DNA of 64,000 bases from Celeribacter litoreus (GCF_020165855.1 NZ_JAIUFY010000005.1:434001-498000), one strand, 5' to 3'. Counted from the stretch's first letter, positions 51,237-61,143 are shown. The notes: generated from the letters alone by a model not told the origin. A program made the numbers and translations.

Positions 51237-51581
51237 TCAATCCGCATTCGCCTCGAATTCGTCCCAAGCTTCCAATGCTTTCGCGGCATACATGAGTGTG
51301 GGGCCGCCGCCCATTTGCACGGTCATTGCGAGCATCTCCGCGAGTTCATCGCGAGTGCCGCCTTGTTTCATGAGAGCTTCTACGTGGAACCCGACGCAGG
51401 GCTCACAGCGCACACCGATGGCGATTGCGAGGGCAACAAACTCTTTGGTTTTTGCATCGAGATGTTCGCCTTCCATCGCTGCTTTCGACATTGCGCCGAA
51501 GCCTGCGGGGATATTGCGGTTGGCTTTGTTGAGTGCGCGCAGCGCGTTACGCATGTCTTCGTTTTTTTCGGCCCATTTCAT
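51237..51581 (-). CDS. Carboxymuconolactone decarboxylase-like protein (AhpD fold)
   Basis: A 114-residue helical protein with the CMD/AhpD signature RCEPCVGFH, where the two cysteines and histidine form the redox centre, and the helix FVALAIAIGVRCEPC. It likely has peroxide-reducing or related activity; actual carboxymuconolactone decarboxylase members differ, so the substrate is unknown. ATG 51581 with a ggaga ribosome site is used; a longer in-frame ORF upstream is rejected. Confidence 0.88.
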   Translation of the reverse strand: MKWAEKNEDMRNALRALNKANRNIPAGFGAMSKAAMEGEHLDAKTKEFVALAIAIGVRCEPCVGFHVEALMKQGGTRDELAEMLAMTVQMGGGPTLMYAAKALEAWDEFEANAD

Positions 51582-51703
51582 GATTGGGGTCTCCTGGTTC
51601 GCGTGTTCTTTGAGGGTTGAATTGCACGCGGTCGGAGGGGCTGCTTTGATCAGCATCAAACATATTTCACATCTCGCATATATGTGCGGTTGCCCAATGA
51701 AAA

Positions 51704-51729
51704 AGGCCCGTGCGCGAATGCACGGGCCT
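51704..51729 (-). terminator. Terminator of the xdh-BMP transporter operon
   Basis: aggcccgtgc (51704-51713) and gcacgggcct (51720-51729) form a perfect 10-bp stem beyond the last gene of the minus-strand operon, followed in that direction by a T-rich tract. Confidence 0.88.
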
Positions 51730-51759
51730 CGTTCCTAACCGTAGATCGGTCTGGACGAC

Positions 51760-52842
51760 TTACTGCGGAATCTCGCCAGTGATGCCTTCGATGTAGAAGT
51801 TCATGCCAGCCAGGGTACCATCGTCAGCGACTTCGCCTTCAGCAAGCCAGACGGAGCCGTCCTGCTTGTTGATCGGGCCGGTGAACGGGTGGATTTCGCC
51901 AGCCGCGATACCGTCACGCAGAGCTTCTGCACCGGCTTTGACGTCGGCTGGAACTGCGGAAGAAATCTCGCCGATGCCGACCATACCTGCACCGATACCG
52001 TCCCAGGTGTTGTCGGATTCCCAAGTGCCATCGATAACCGCCTGAACTCGCTCGATGTAGTAGGGCGCCCAAAGGTCGATGATGGAGGAAATGCGCGGCA
52101 TCGGGCCGAATTCAGCCATGTCAGCGGCCTGACCGAAGGTGTAGACGTTGCCAGCCTTCTGCGCGGTGATCTGCGGCGCGGTGGAGTCGGTGTGCTGAAG
52201 CACAACGTCGATGCCGTTGTCGATCAGAGCCTGAGCAGCGTCAGCTTCTTTTGCCGGATCGAACCAGGTGTTGAGCCAAACGACAGACATTTCAACATCC
52301 GGGTTCACCAGTTTGGCGTGGTGGAAGGAGGAGTTGATGCCGCGAATAACTTCGGGGATCGGGAAGGAGCCGATGTAGCCGATTTTGTTGCTCTCGGTCA
52401 CGTTGCCTGCGAGGTAGCCCTCAACAGCGCGGCCTTCGTAGAAGCGTGCGGAATAGACGCCTACGTTCTCAGCGGTTTTGTAGCCCGTCGCATGCTCGAA
52501 TTTCACGTTCGGGAATTTGGAGGCAACGTTGATGACCGGATCCATGTAGCCGAAGGACGTCGCAAAAATGATGTCCACGCCGGACAGAGCCATCTGTGTC
52601 ATGACGCGTTCTGCGTCTGCACCTTCCGGCACTGTTTCCTGCTCGACGAGCTCAACCGCATCGCCGAAGTGCTCTGCCATATCGACAGCAGCTTCGTGGT
52701 GGTGCTGGGACCAGCCGCCATCGTTGCGCGGGCCCACATAGATGAAGCCGACTTTGACCGGATCTTGCGCAAAGGACGGCATTGCCGCACCGAGTGCGAG
52801 CGCGGATGCCGCGGCAGCGGTCAGCAGAGTTCTACGTTTCAT
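51760..52842 (-). CDS. BMP-family ABC transporter substrate-binding protein (purine-linked)
   Basis: A 360-residue periplasmic binding protein. The signal peptide is MKRRTLLTAAAASALALGAA; the mature part starts with DPVKVGFIYVGPRNDGGWSQHHHEAAV (in outline), the BMP family opening. A central FEHATGYKTAENVGVYSARFYEGRAVEG region lines the ligand cleft. It is the last gene of the unit that begins with xdhA, so it probably binds a purine such as xanthine, hypoxanthine or a related compound, but this rests on context. ATG 52842 follows a gggaga site; the longer in-frame ORF is rejected. Confidence 0.9.
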   Translation of the reverse strand: MKRRTLLTAAAASALALGAAMPSFAQDPVKVGFIYVGPRNDGGWSQHHHEAAVDMAEHFGDAVELVEQETVPEGADAERVMTQMALSGVDIIFATSFGYMDPVINVASKFPNVKFEHATGYKTAENVGVYSARFYEGRAVEGYLAGNVTESNKIGYIGSFPIPEVIRGINSSFHHAKLVNPDVEMSVVWLNTWFDPAKEADAAQALIDNGIDVVLQHTDSTAPQITAQKAGNVYTFGQAADMAEFGPMPRISSIIDLWAPYYIERVQAVIDGTWESDNTWDGIGAGMVGIGEISSAVPADVKAGAEALRDGIAAGEIHPFTGPINKQDGSVWLAEGEVADDGTLAGMNFYIEGITGEIPQ

Positions 52843-52880
52843 AAATAATCTCCCCTTTTGGAAACAAAGCCTCGCGAACG

Positions 52881-53807
52881 TCACGAGGTGTGGAAAATCC
52901 GCCCGAGCATTGCCGGTGCGTTGGACGCACCATGACGTCGTGCGGAAATAACGACAAGGACCAGAATGGTCGCAAGGAAAGGCGACATGGACAAAAGCTC
53001 GACAGGAACTTTTGCGCCAGCGGCCTGAAGGTTGAGCTGCAGGACCGTGATCCCGCCGAAGAGGTATGCACCGATCAGGATGCGACCAGCTTTCCAGCTC
53101 GCAAACACAACGATGGCGAGAGCGATCCAGCCGATGCCGGCGGTGATCCCGTCGGTCCACTGTGGCACGCGCACGAGGCTGATGTAGGCCCCGCCAAGAC
53201 CCGCCATCGCGCCACCAAAGCCGATGGCGGCAAAGCGGACGAGTTTGACCTTGTAGCCGAGAGCGTGGGCCGCAGCGTGGTTTTCACCGACGGCGCGGAG
53301 CACGAGGCCCGCACGGGTGAATTTGAGAAACGCCCAGACAGCGAAGACCGCGAGGATCGACAGGTAGACGATGGCGTCGTGTTCAAACAGGATGGGGCCG
53401 AGGAACGGGATATCCTTAAGCAGCGGGATGTGCATTTCCGGCATCCGCGGCGGAGAAATGCCCTGATAGTTCTGCCCGAGAAGCGACGCGAGACCGGTTC
53501 CGAAGAGCGTGAGCGCGAGACCTGCTGGCACCTGCGTGGTCAGGAAAATCTGCGTCAACACGCCGAACAGCATGGACAGCGCCGCGCCGCCGATGGCGGC
53601 GACAAGGAACCCGATGGCCGGAGACTGGCTCTCGACCGCCGCGATAAATCCGCAGACCGCGCCGAAGATCATCATGCCTTCTACGCCGAGGTTTAGAACA
53701 CCGGATTTTTCCGTGACCATTTCGCCGAGCGCGGCAAGAAGTATCGGGGTCGAGGCCACCATGAGGGAGGCCAGCAGGATGACGGGATTAATCGAACCAA
53801 AATCCAT
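52881..53807 (-). CDS. ABC transporter permease, BMP/purine type (second permease)
   Basis: A 308-residue inner-membrane protein with about 8 hydrophobic segments. The family loop is GVLNLGVEGMMIFGAVCGF (about 34-52), and the coupling loop is GLVLRAVGENHAAAHALGYK. It starts 1 base after the first permease gene ends, so the two are translated in tandem. Second permease of the transporter paired with xanthine dehydrogenase. Confidence 0.9.
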   Translation of the reverse strand: MDFGSINPVILLASLMVASTPILLAALGEMVTEKSGVLNLGVEGMMIFGAVCGFIAAVESQSPAIGFLVAAIGGAALSMLFGVLTQIFLTTQVPAGLALTLFGTGLASLLGQNYQGISPPRMPEMHIPLLKDIPFLGPILFEHDAIVYLSILAVFAVWAFLKFTRAGLVLRAVGENHAAAHALGYKVKLVRFAAIGFGGAMAGLGGAYISLVRVPQWTDGITAGIGWIALAIVVFASWKAGRILIGAYLFGGITVLQLNLQAAGAKVPVELLSMSPFLATILVLVVISARRHGASNAPAMLGRIFHTS

Positions 53808-53808
53808 G

Positions 53809-54894
53809 TTACGCGACCTCTTTCTTCACGAGTGTCAGGCGGTAGTTCACGACGATGTCCATCGCGAGGAGCGTCATCAGGAGCATCCCTTGGAACACCT
53901 GAATGGCGGAGGAGGGCAGGCCGAGCATGAACTGGGCCAACTCGCCGCCAATAAATGTGAGCGCGAGCAAGAGGCCAGCGAGTAGAATACCGACCGGATG
54001 CAGGCGGCCGAGGAAGGCCACAATGATCGCGGTGAACCCGTAGCCAGAGCCGAAGTCGATGGAGATTTGACCCGCTGGACCCGTGACCTCGAATAGACCG
54101 GCAAGGCCTGCGAGCGCACCAGCCGCACCGAGACAGAACATGACGAGCAATTTGTCTTTCACACCCGCAAATCGCGCTGCACGCGGGCTCTCACCCGTCA
54201 GACGGATTTGGAAACCGAGCATGTGTTTGTTGAGAAGAACATAGGTTGCCACAACCGCACCAAGCGCCGCAATGACGCCCCAGTGAGCACCAGTTCCCGA
54301 GATAAGTTCCGGGTTCGACATCCACTCAATCTGGCTCAGGTTCCGAGAGCCCGGGAAGCCGTTTCCTTCTGGATTCCGGAGCGCTCCTAGGGCTGCGGAT
54401 GCGAGGATTTGTTCGGCCACATAGACGAGCATGAGCGAGACGAGAATTTCGTTCGTGTTGAACCGCGTCTTGAGAATGGCGGGGATCATGGCCCAGACGA
54501 AGCCGCCAATCGCGCCTGCAATAATCATAAGCGGGAAGATCCACCATGCTTCAAGCGGATAGAGCGCGAGGCCCACCGCTGCGCCCGTGAGCGCACCCAT
54601 GATGTATTGCCCTTCGGCCCCGATGTTCCAGATGCCGGCCTTGAAGCCGAGCGAGAGGCCGATAGCGATCAGGATGAGTGGACCGGCTTTCACGAGGAGT
54701 TGTGGACGTGAGTAACCCGCGAACTGCGGGTTGAAGAGCGGATCCCAGAAAATGGTGCGGATCGCCTCGAACGGATCTTTGCCCATGGCGGCGAACAACA
54801 GGCCGCCGAGGATCATGGTGAGAATGACCGCCAACAGTGGGGTCGCAAGCGTCCAAAATTTCGACGGCTGCGGGCGTTTGATAAACTTGATCAT
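53809..54894 (-). CDS. ABC transporter permease, BMP/purine type (first permease)
   Basis: A 361-residue inner-membrane protein. It has an N-terminal helix about 15-37, the GIWNIGAEGQYIMGALTG family loop (about 87-104) and GFQIRLTGESPRAARFAGV as the coupling loop. It starts 42 bases after the ATPase gene ends and is followed 1 base later by the second permease, forming the membrane part of the transporter. Confidence 0.9.
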   Translation of the reverse strand: MIKFIKRPQPSKFWTLATPLLAVILTMILGGLLFAAMGKDPFEAIRTIFWDPLFNPQFAGYSRPQLLVKAGPLILIAIGLSLGFKAGIWNIGAEGQYIMGALTGAAVGLALYPLEAWWIFPLMIIAGAIGGFVWAMIPAILKTRFNTNEILVSLMLVYVAEQILASAALGALRNPEGNGFPGSRNLSQIEWMSNPELISGTGAHWGVIAALGAVVATYVLLNKHMLGFQIRLTGESPRAARFAGVKDKLLVMFCLGAAGALAGLAGLFEVTGPAGQISIDFGSGYGFTAIIVAFLGRLHPVGILLAGLLLALTFIGGELAQFMLGLPSSAIQVFQGMLLMTLLAMDIVVNYRLTLVKKEVA

Positions 54895-54936
54895 TGATAA
54901 ACCTGTCCCGTCGTCGTGTCTGTTGCGTTGAAGGTG

Positions 54937-56451
54937 TTAGACATCTGCCACCTCCATATCGTGTGCACCGCCCATCATCAGGCCGATCTCGTCCACAGTG
55001 AGGCCGAGAGCCGGACGCGGTGCAGTCAGGCGTCCTTCGTTCAGGGCGGCGAAGTGGTCGGAGATTTCCATCAACTCGTCGAGGTCCTGAGAAATGACGA
55101 TCAGACCTGCGCCCTGAGCGGCGAGGTCCATGAGGGCCTGACGAATGGCGGCGGCGGCAGAGGCATCCACGCCCCATGTCGGCTGGTTCACCACAAGGAC
55201 CTTCGGGTCCTGCATCACCTCGCGACCGATCACGAATTTCTGCAAGTTGCCGCCAGACAAGGATCGTGCGGCTGAGGCCGGCCCTGGGGTGCGCACGTCG
55301 AAAGTCGAGATCACGTCCTTCGCGAACCCTTCGGCGGCGCGCCAGTTGACGAAATTGTTCTTGCTGAGCTTCTTGCGGATTGTGGCGGTCAAAACCGCGT
55401 TCTCCGTGAGGCTCATGTTCGGAGCGGCTGCGTGACCGAGACGTTCTTCCGGTGCGGCCAAGACGCCGATCTTGCGACGGGCGTTCGGGCCGAGGTTGCT
55501 AATGTCCGCACCAAGGAAGGTGACCGAGCCTTTGGCCGTTTTTGCTTCGCCAGAGAGCACCGACAACAGCTCGTCCTGCCCGTTGCCTGCAACGCCGCCA
55601 ACCCCGAGGATTTCACCCGCGCGTAGCGTAAGGGACACGTTTTTCAGCGTCGTTCCGAACGGGTTTGAGGAGGCCATGCTCAAGTTCTCGACTTTTAGCA
55701 AAACCTCTCCGGCTTCGCCCGCCTCGCGCGTCGGAACGTGGAGCGTCTGCCCGACCATCATTTCCGCCATATCGCGGGCGGTGGTCGTTTTGGGGTCGCA
55801 TTCGCCAACGACCTTGCCAAGGCGCAGGATGGTGGCCCCGTCACACAGCGCGCGGATTTCTTCGAGCTTGTGTGAGATGTAGAGGATGGACGTGCCTTCG
55901 GACTGAAGCTTGCGCAGGGTTTTGAAGAGGATTTCCACCTCCTGCGGCGTGAGCACTGATGTTGGCTCGTCCATGATCAACAGCTTCGGATCTTGGAGCA
56001 GGCATCGAATGATCTCTACCCGCTGACGTTCGCCCGCAGACAGGTCGCCAACAATGCGGTCCGGATCGAGCGGAAGCCCGTAGGTCTCGGAGACGTCGCG
56101 AATAGACTTTGCGAGTTCACCCATCTTCGGCGGGTTTTCCATGCCGAGCGCGACGTTTTCGGCCACAGTGAGAGCTTCGAACAGCGAGAAATGCTGGAAT
56201 ACCATCGCGACACCAGCGGCGCGTGCGGCTTGCGGGTTCACGGGCGCGTAGGGCTCGCCACGGAGTTCCATGCGGCCCGCGTCCGGCTTTTCCAAACCGT
56301 AGATCATTTTGACGAGCGTCGATTTCCCAGCGCCGTTTTCACCGAGAAGGGCATGCACCTCGCCCGCGCCGATGGAGAAGCTAACGTCATCATTCGCGCG
56401 CACGCCGGGGTATTCTCGGGTGAGCCCCTCAAGTTTCAATAGTGCTGTCAC
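54937..56451 (-). CDS. ABC transporter ATP-binding protein, tandem domain (purine-linked)
   Basis: A 504-residue tandem ATPase. Domain 1 has Walker A GENGAGKSTLVKMIYG, signature LSAGERQRVEIIRCL and Walker B LLIMDEPTSVLTP. Domain 2 (from about residue 255) has GVAGNGQDELLSVLSG and SLSGGNLQKFVIGRE with VLVVNQPTWGVDASA. This is the NupO/RbsA-like arrangement with one degenerate site. It overlaps the xdhC stop by 4 bases (56448-56451), so it is coupled to xanthine dehydrogenase expression. It is a paralogue of the ATPase at 18176-19756. Confidence 0.93.
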   Translation of the reverse strand: MTALLKLEGLTREYPGVRANDDVSFSIGAGEVHALLGENGAGKSTLVKMIYGLEKPDAGRMELRGEPYAPVNPQAARAAGVAMVFQHFSLFEALTVAENVALGMENPPKMGELAKSIRDVSETYGLPLDPDRIVGDLSAGERQRVEIIRCLLQDPKLLIMDEPTSVLTPQEVEILFKTLRKLQSEGTSILYISHKLEEIRALCDGATILRLGKVVGECDPKTTTARDMAEMMVGQTLHVPTREAGEAGEVLLKVENLSMASSNPFGTTLKNVSLTLRAGEILGVGGVAGNGQDELLSVLSGEAKTAKGSVTFLGADISNLGPNARRKIGVLAAPEERLGHAAAPNMSLTENAVLTATIRKKLSKNNFVNWRAAEGFAKDVISTFDVRTPGPASAARSLSGGNLQKFVIGREVMQDPKVLVVNQPTWGVDASAAAAIRQALMDLAAQGAGLIVISQDLDELMEISDHFAALNEGRLTAPRPALGLTVDEIGLMMGGAHDMEVADV

Positions 56452-57371
56452 GCTATTCGCTCCTGCTCTTGAAGGGTGTGAATGTCTCGCGAAATCAGTT
56501 GGGCGCTGACGCCAATTGCGATTGCCTGCGGATGTTTGCCGAGTTCAGGCGCACCAATCGGGCAGGTGATCCGGCTGATGTCTGTATTCGTGTGTCCGAG
56601 CGCCGTGAGGCGGGACCGGAACCGCGCCCATTTCGTACGTGAGCCAATGAGACCAGCAAAGGAGAAGCCGTGGTCCAAGAGACGGTGGCACAACTCGAGA
56701 TCGAGAGTATGGGAAAAGGTCAGGATCAGATGCTCTGCATCTGTTGGCGCATATTTGACCGCATCTTCGGGGTGCGCCGCACTCAGTGGCGTCACGCCCT
56801 CGGGAATGATCTCGGGGAAGCGGTCCGCCGAGGTGTCGACCCAAGTGATGTCGAACTCCGGCAGAGGCGCGAGCGTTCCGACGATAGCCCGCCCGACATG
56901 GCCTGCGCCCCAGACCCAAAGCGGGCGGGACGCACGGGTGATCGGTTCGACCATCCAGTCGCCGTAGAGTTTCGGCGCAACCACACCTTTGGCACGCGCG
57001 TCTGCCAGTGCCTTTTTGACGGCGAAGGGCATGTCTCCCGGGCCACGGGCGAAGAGGTCTTCGGGAACCATGTCTGCGGTTTCGAACACTTCGGTCAGGA
57101 GCGTGACAGCCCCGCCGCAGCATTGACCCATTGCAGGACCAAGAGGGAGGCGCTGAAGCCGTGGAGCGGTGAAGGCGGCTTTTGCGGCCTCAAACTCCAA
57201 CGTGCCACCACCGATGGTGCCGGACTGCCCTAAGCCGCTCTCCGTCTGCCACACGAGCATGGAGGCGCCGACCTCACGTGGGGCGGAGCCTTGGACTTCT
57301 GCGACAACAACACGCGCGACTGTGCTGTGCTGCTCAATTGCCGAGGCGAGGGCTTTGCGGTCGAAACTCAT
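56448..57371 (-). CDS. xdhC: Xanthine dehydrogenase accessory protein
   Basis: A 307-residue protein that binds the molybdenum cofactor and supplies its sulfurated form to XdhB. Visible features are the N-terminal GSAPREVGASMLV and GTIGGGTLEFEA, GQCCGGAV with a cysteine pair, and a Rossmann-like loop VWGAGHVGRAIVGTL (about 151-165). It is not part of the mature enzyme. ATG 57371 overlaps xdhB by 4 bases (57368-57371), giving translational coupling; a longer in-frame ORF upstream is rejected. Confidence 0.93.
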   Translation of the reverse strand: MSFDRKALASAIEQHSTVARVVVAEVQGSAPREVGASMLVWQTESGLGQSGTIGGGTLEFEAAKAAFTAPRLQRLPLGPAMGQCCGGAVTLLTEVFETADMVPEDLFARGPGDMPFAVKKALADARAKGVVAPKLYGDWMVEPITRASRPLWVWGAGHVGRAIVGTLAPLPEFDITWVDTSADRFPEIIPEGVTPLSAAHPEDAVKYAPTDAEHLILTFSHTLDLELCHRLLDHGFSFAGLIGSRTKWARFRSRLTALGHTNTDISRITCPIGAPELGKHPQAIAIGVSAQLISRDIHTLQEQERIA

Positions 57372-59782
57372 GCTTTTGCGGCTCCGCGTGCGCGTTTGAT
57401 CGCCGCGAGACATTCCTCGGGCGTCGCGGGTGCATTCAGGGCAGGGTAGGCCGGACCGCAGGCCGCGCAGGCGTCAGACAGTGCGAGGAAGGCGGAAATC
57501 CCGAGCATGAAGGGCGGTTCGCCGACCGCTTTGGAGCGGTAAATCGTGTCCTCGCGGTTGCGGCCATCCCAGAGATCGACGTTGAATACGTCGGGCGCAT
57601 CGGAGCATGCGGGGATTTTGTAGGTCGACGGGGCGTGCGTTTTCAACACGCCTTTCTCATCCCACCAGAGTTCCTCGGTCGTGAGCCAACCGGCGCCTTG
57701 GATGAAACCACCCTCAATCTGCCCCTTGTCGAGCGCTGGGTTCAGGGACGCGCCTGCGTCGTGCAGGATGTCAGTGCGCAGGATACGGTTTTCGCCGGTG
57801 AGCGTGTCGAGCGCGACCTCGGTGATGGCGATCCCGTGAGCGAAGTAGAAGAACGGACGTCCTTTGCCCGCGATCCGGTCCCACTCAATCTTCGGCGTCT
57901 TGTAGAAGCCCGTAGACGAGAGCGACACGCGGTTCATGTAGGCGAGGCTCACGAGCTCTTCGAACGACATATCGTGGCTGCCGAACTTCACGCGCCCCTC
58001 GGACCAGGTCACATCACTGTCGCCGAAGCGGTCGAGGATAAAGACCTCCAAGCGAGTGCGGATGCGGTCACAGGCGTTTTTCACAGCCATGCCGTTGAGG
58101 TCGGAGCCGGACGACGCAGCCGTCGCAGAGGTGTTCGGGACTTTGGCAGTGTCGGTCGCGGTGATCTTCACCTTGTCCATCGACACGCCGAATTCCTGCG
58201 CGGCGACTTGGGCGACCTTTTGGAACAGACCTTGGCCCATCTCAGTGCCGCCGTGGTTCAGGTGGATCGAGCCGTCATTGTAGATGTGGACCAGAGCACC
58301 CGCCTGATTGAGGTGGGTCAGCGTGAAGGAAATCCCGAATTTGACGGGGGAGACGCCGAGGCCCTTTTTGATCAGTGGGTTCTCAGTGTTCCATTTTTCG
58401 ATGGCCGCTTTCCGGTTCACGTAGTCCGAGGTTTCGAGCAGCTTCGCGGTCATGCTGTGCAGCTCGAAATCTTCAATTTCCTGACCGTAGGGCGTAAGCT
58501 TGCCGCGTGGTGTCATCTGACCGCCGGATTGGGCGGCGTGCCCGTCGGTATGTTCGACGCTGCCCAAGGAGGTCGGTTCGCCCTCGACGCCGACGACATG
58601 ATCCTCTGGCAAGCCGTCACCTGCAGTCGGGACCACCATCTCGTCGTAATAGTTGAGTTTGCGAACTTCGATCGGGTCTTTGCCGAGTGTGTGTGCGATG
58701 TGATCGACGACGCGTTCAATGCCGAGAACGCCCTGCGGCCCACCAAAACCACGATAGGCCGTGTTGGACTGGGTGTTCATCTTGAGCCGGTGACTCTCAA
58801 TCCGCGCGTTTGGCAGGTAATAGGCGTTGTCGGCGTGGAGCATCGCACGGTCCGCGACCGGCAATGTCAGGTCCATCGACCACCCCGCGCGCGTCAGTTG
58901 CAGGAAGTCGATGCCGAGAATGCGGCCGTCTTCGTCAAAGCCGCAGGTGTAGGAAATGCGGAAGTCGTGGCGCTTGCCGGTGATGATCATGTCATCGTCA
59001 CGGTCGTAGCGCATCTTACAAGGTTTTCCGGTCTCTTTTGCTGCGATGGCGCAGGCGATGGCGAGCCAGTTACCCTGCGATTCCTTGCCGCCGAAACCGC
59101 CGCCCATCCGACGGGTTTCCACGCGCACTGCGTGCATCGGCACATGCAGGGCATGAGCGACTTTGTGCTGGATTTCAGACGGGTGCTGCGTCGAGGAATA
59201 GACGATCATGTCGCCGCCCTCTTGTGGGGCACAGGCAGCGGCTTGGCTTTCGAGATAGAAGTGTTCTTGGCCCCCCATTTCGATCGTGCCCTCGATCACA
59301 TTCGGGGCGCTGGCAATGGCGGTGGCACTGTCGCCGCAGCTGTAGATGCGCGGGCCGTCTTCAAAGCGGCTCTCGGCCTCCATCGCGGCGTCATAGTCGA
59401 GCAGCGCAGGTTTCTCATCGTAAGAGATCTTCCCGAGCTTCGCGGCCTTGCGCGCAGCGTGGTGAGATGTTGCGACAACAAGGAAGATCGGCTGGCCGAT
59501 GTATTGCACGAGGTCGGAGGTCAGAAGCGGTTCGTCACCGAGAGAAGGCGAGCAATCGGGGATATGATCGCCGAAGTCTTCTGCCGTGAAGACTTTGACA
59601 ACCCCCGGCGCGGAGCGGACAGCGTCCAAATCCATCGCCGTGATCGTTCCATGCGCGATGGTCGAGAGGCCGAACGCAAGGTGCAGCGCGCCTGCCGGAA
59701 GCGGGATGTCGTCGATGTAGCGGGCTTCTCCGGTAACGTGGAGTTTCGCAGCGTCGTGCGGGAGTGCGGAACCAACAGCCAT
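57368..59782 (-). CDS. xdhB: Xanthine dehydrogenase molybdopterin-binding subunit
   Basis: An 804-residue subunit that oxidises hypoxanthine to xanthine and xanthine to urate. By comparison with known xanthine dehydrogenases, the active-site residues are Glu234 in MGGGFGGKES, Arg312 in VADRAMLH and Glu755 in AVGEPPFMLG, with the cofactor loops GQEHFYLE and NTAYRGFGGPQGV also clear. A glycine/histidine-rich segment of about 45 residues (383-428) between YYDE and TPYGQ is longer than I remember for this enzyme. Its start shares one base with the xdhA stop (TAATG). Confidence 0.95.
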   Translation of the reverse strand: MAVGSALPHDAAKLHVTGEARYIDDIPLPAGALHLAFGLSTIAHGTITAMDLDAVRSAPGVVKVFTAEDFGDHIPDCSPSLGDEPLLTSDLVQYIGQPIFLVVATSHHAARKAAKLGKISYDEKPALLDYDAAMEAESRFEDGPRIYSCGDSATAIASAPNVIEGTIEMGGQEHFYLESQAAACAPQEGGDMIVYSSTQHPSEIQHKVAHALHVPMHAVRVETRRMGGGFGGKESQGNWLAIACAIAAKETGKPCKMRYDRDDDMIITGKRHDFRISYTCGFDEDGRILGIDFLQLTRAGWSMDLTLPVADRAMLHADNAYYLPNARIESHRLKMNTQSNTAYRGFGGPQGVLGIERVVDHIAHTLGKDPIEVRKLNYYDEMVVPTAGDGLPEDHVVGVEGEPTSLGSVEHTDGHAAQSGGQMTPRGKLTPYGQEIEDFELHSMTAKLLETSDYVNRKAAIEKWNTENPLIKKGLGVSPVKFGISFTLTHLNQAGALVHIYNDGSIHLNHGGTEMGQGLFQKVAQVAAQEFGVSMDKVKITATDTAKVPNTSATAASSGSDLNGMAVKNACDRIRTRLEVFILDRFGDSDVTWSEGRVKFGSHDMSFEELVSLAYMNRVSLSSTGFYKTPKIEWDRIAGKGRPFFYFAHGIAITEVALDTLTGENRILRTDILHDAGASLNPALDKGQIEGGFIQGAGWLTTEELWWDEKGVLKTHAPSTYKIPACSDAPDVFNVDLWDGRNREDTIYRSKAVGEPPFMLGISAFLALSDACAACGPAYPALNAPATPEECLAAIKRARGAAKA

Positions 59783-61143
59783 TATGCGCCCTCCTTCACA
59801 TCAAGAACCGAGGTCGCGAGGCCCTGACTTTCAGCGAAGTAACGGCGGAGCATGTTTTGGGCGGCCTCAAGACGATAGGCAGCAGAGGCGCGCATATCGG
59901 TCATGGGCTGATAGTCTTCCGCGAAGGCGGGCAGGGCGGCTGCAATCGTCGCCTCGTTCCACGGCTGTCCGATCAGCGATGCTTCGACAGCTTTCGCGCG
60001 GGCCGGTGTTCCCGCCATGCCGCCAAACGCAATCCGCGCATCGGTGATGGTGCCGTCTTTGACAATGATGTTGAACGCGCCGCAGACTGCGGAGATGTCC
60101 TGATCGAACCGTTTGGAAAGCTTGTAGGCCTTCAGGTCGTTGAGGCCGGACTTTGGAATGGTGACGCTCTCGACAAACTCCGATGCGCCGCGATCCTGTT
60201 TGCCATACGCAATGAAAAAGTCCTCAAGCGCAATGGTACGACGGTCCTCGCCTTTGCGAAGTGTCAGAGAGGCGCCCGCGGCGATCAGCGGCGGCGGGCT
60301 ATCCCCGATGGGGGAGCCGTTGGCGATATTCCCGCCAAGGGTGGCGGCTGCACGCACCTGCGTCGAGGCAAAGCGACGATACATTTCGGAGAGTGATGGC
60401 GAGGAAGATTTGAACAACCCGACCAAATCGGCGATCGGGGTCAAGGCTCCGATTTCGTAGCTGTCTTCGGTCTCGGTGATGTATTTCAGGTCAGAGACGC
60501 CGTTTAGGAAGATGATCTCATCCAGTTCGCGCATCTGTTTGGTGACCCAAAGGCCCACGTCAGTGGCGCCCGCGACCAGAACCGCGTCCGGACGCATTGC
60601 ATAAATACCTGCCAGCTCGTCGGCGGTTTCCGGACGCTCAACGATCGAAGGCGCATCGAACGGCACATGGTCTAAACCGTCCGGGACGGCCGCGTTCTCA
60701 ATCTTGCGGGCAGCTTTCAAAATCGGCGCGTAACCTGTGCAGCGGCAGAGGTTTCCGGCGAGAACATCTTTGTGCGCCTTGTTCCCGTTCGCGTGCGCGG
60801 TGACGAGCGACATGATAATGCCGGGGGTGCAAAAGCCACACTGGCTCCCGTGTTCTTCGATCATCGCCGTCTGCGCCGGATGAAGCGTACCGTCTTTTGC
60901 CAAGCCTTCGACGGTCGTCACCGATTTGCCCTGCAACTGGGGCAAAAAAAGGATACAGGCGTTCAGAGGTTTTTTGCCGTCTACGTCTTCGACCATGACG
61001 GTGCAGGCGCCACAGTCTCCTTCGTTACAGCCTTCCTTGGTTCCCGTCAGTCCGCGGGTCTCTCTGAGATAATCAAGGAGTGTGCGTGTCTGCGATTCAT
61101 TAGTTGTGATGATTTCGCCGTTAAGCCGAAAAGTGATCTCCAT
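59782..61143 (-). CDS. xdhA: Xanthine dehydrogenase Fe-S/FAD subunit
   Basis: A 453-residue subunit passing electrons from the molybdenum site to FAD and NAD. Two [2Fe-2S] clusters are indicated by C39, C44, C47 and C63, then C102, C105, C133 and C135. The FAD domain follows from about residue 180 ([15 protein letters not shown], then [18 protein letters not shown]). ATG 61143 matches the family start ([10 protein letters not shown]), though no strong ribosome site is seen; an in-frame ORF extends to 61221. It is the first gene of the xdh-ABC unit and is divergent from dnaE. Confidence 0.93.
   Translation of the reverse strand: MEITFRLNGEIITTNESQTRTLLDYLRETRGLTGTKEGCNEGDCGACTVMVEDVDGKKPLNACILFLPQLQGKSVTTVEGLAKDGTLHPAQTAMIEEHGSQCGFCTPGIIMSLVTAHANGNKAHKDVLAGNLCRCTGYAPILKAARKIENAAVPDGLDHVPFDAPSIVERPETADELAGIYAMRPDAVLVAGATDVGLWVTKQMRELDEIIFLNGVSDLKYITETEDSYEIGALTPIADLVGLFKSSSPSLSEMYRRFASTQVRAAATLGGNIANGSPIGDSPPPLIAAGASLTLRKGEDRRTIALEDFFIAYGKQDRGASEFVESVTIPKSGLNDLKAYKLSKRFDQDISAVCGAFNIIVKDGTITDARIAFGGMAGTPARAKAVEASLIGQPWNEATIAAALPAFAEDYQPMTDMRASAAYRLEAAQNMLRRYFAESQGLATSVLDVKEGA

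Noticed and set aside
57182-59827. 881-codon plus-strand ORF over xdhB
   Set aside because: It is antisense to a complete xanthine dehydrogenase subunit. Its translation is arginine- and glycine-rich without domain character.
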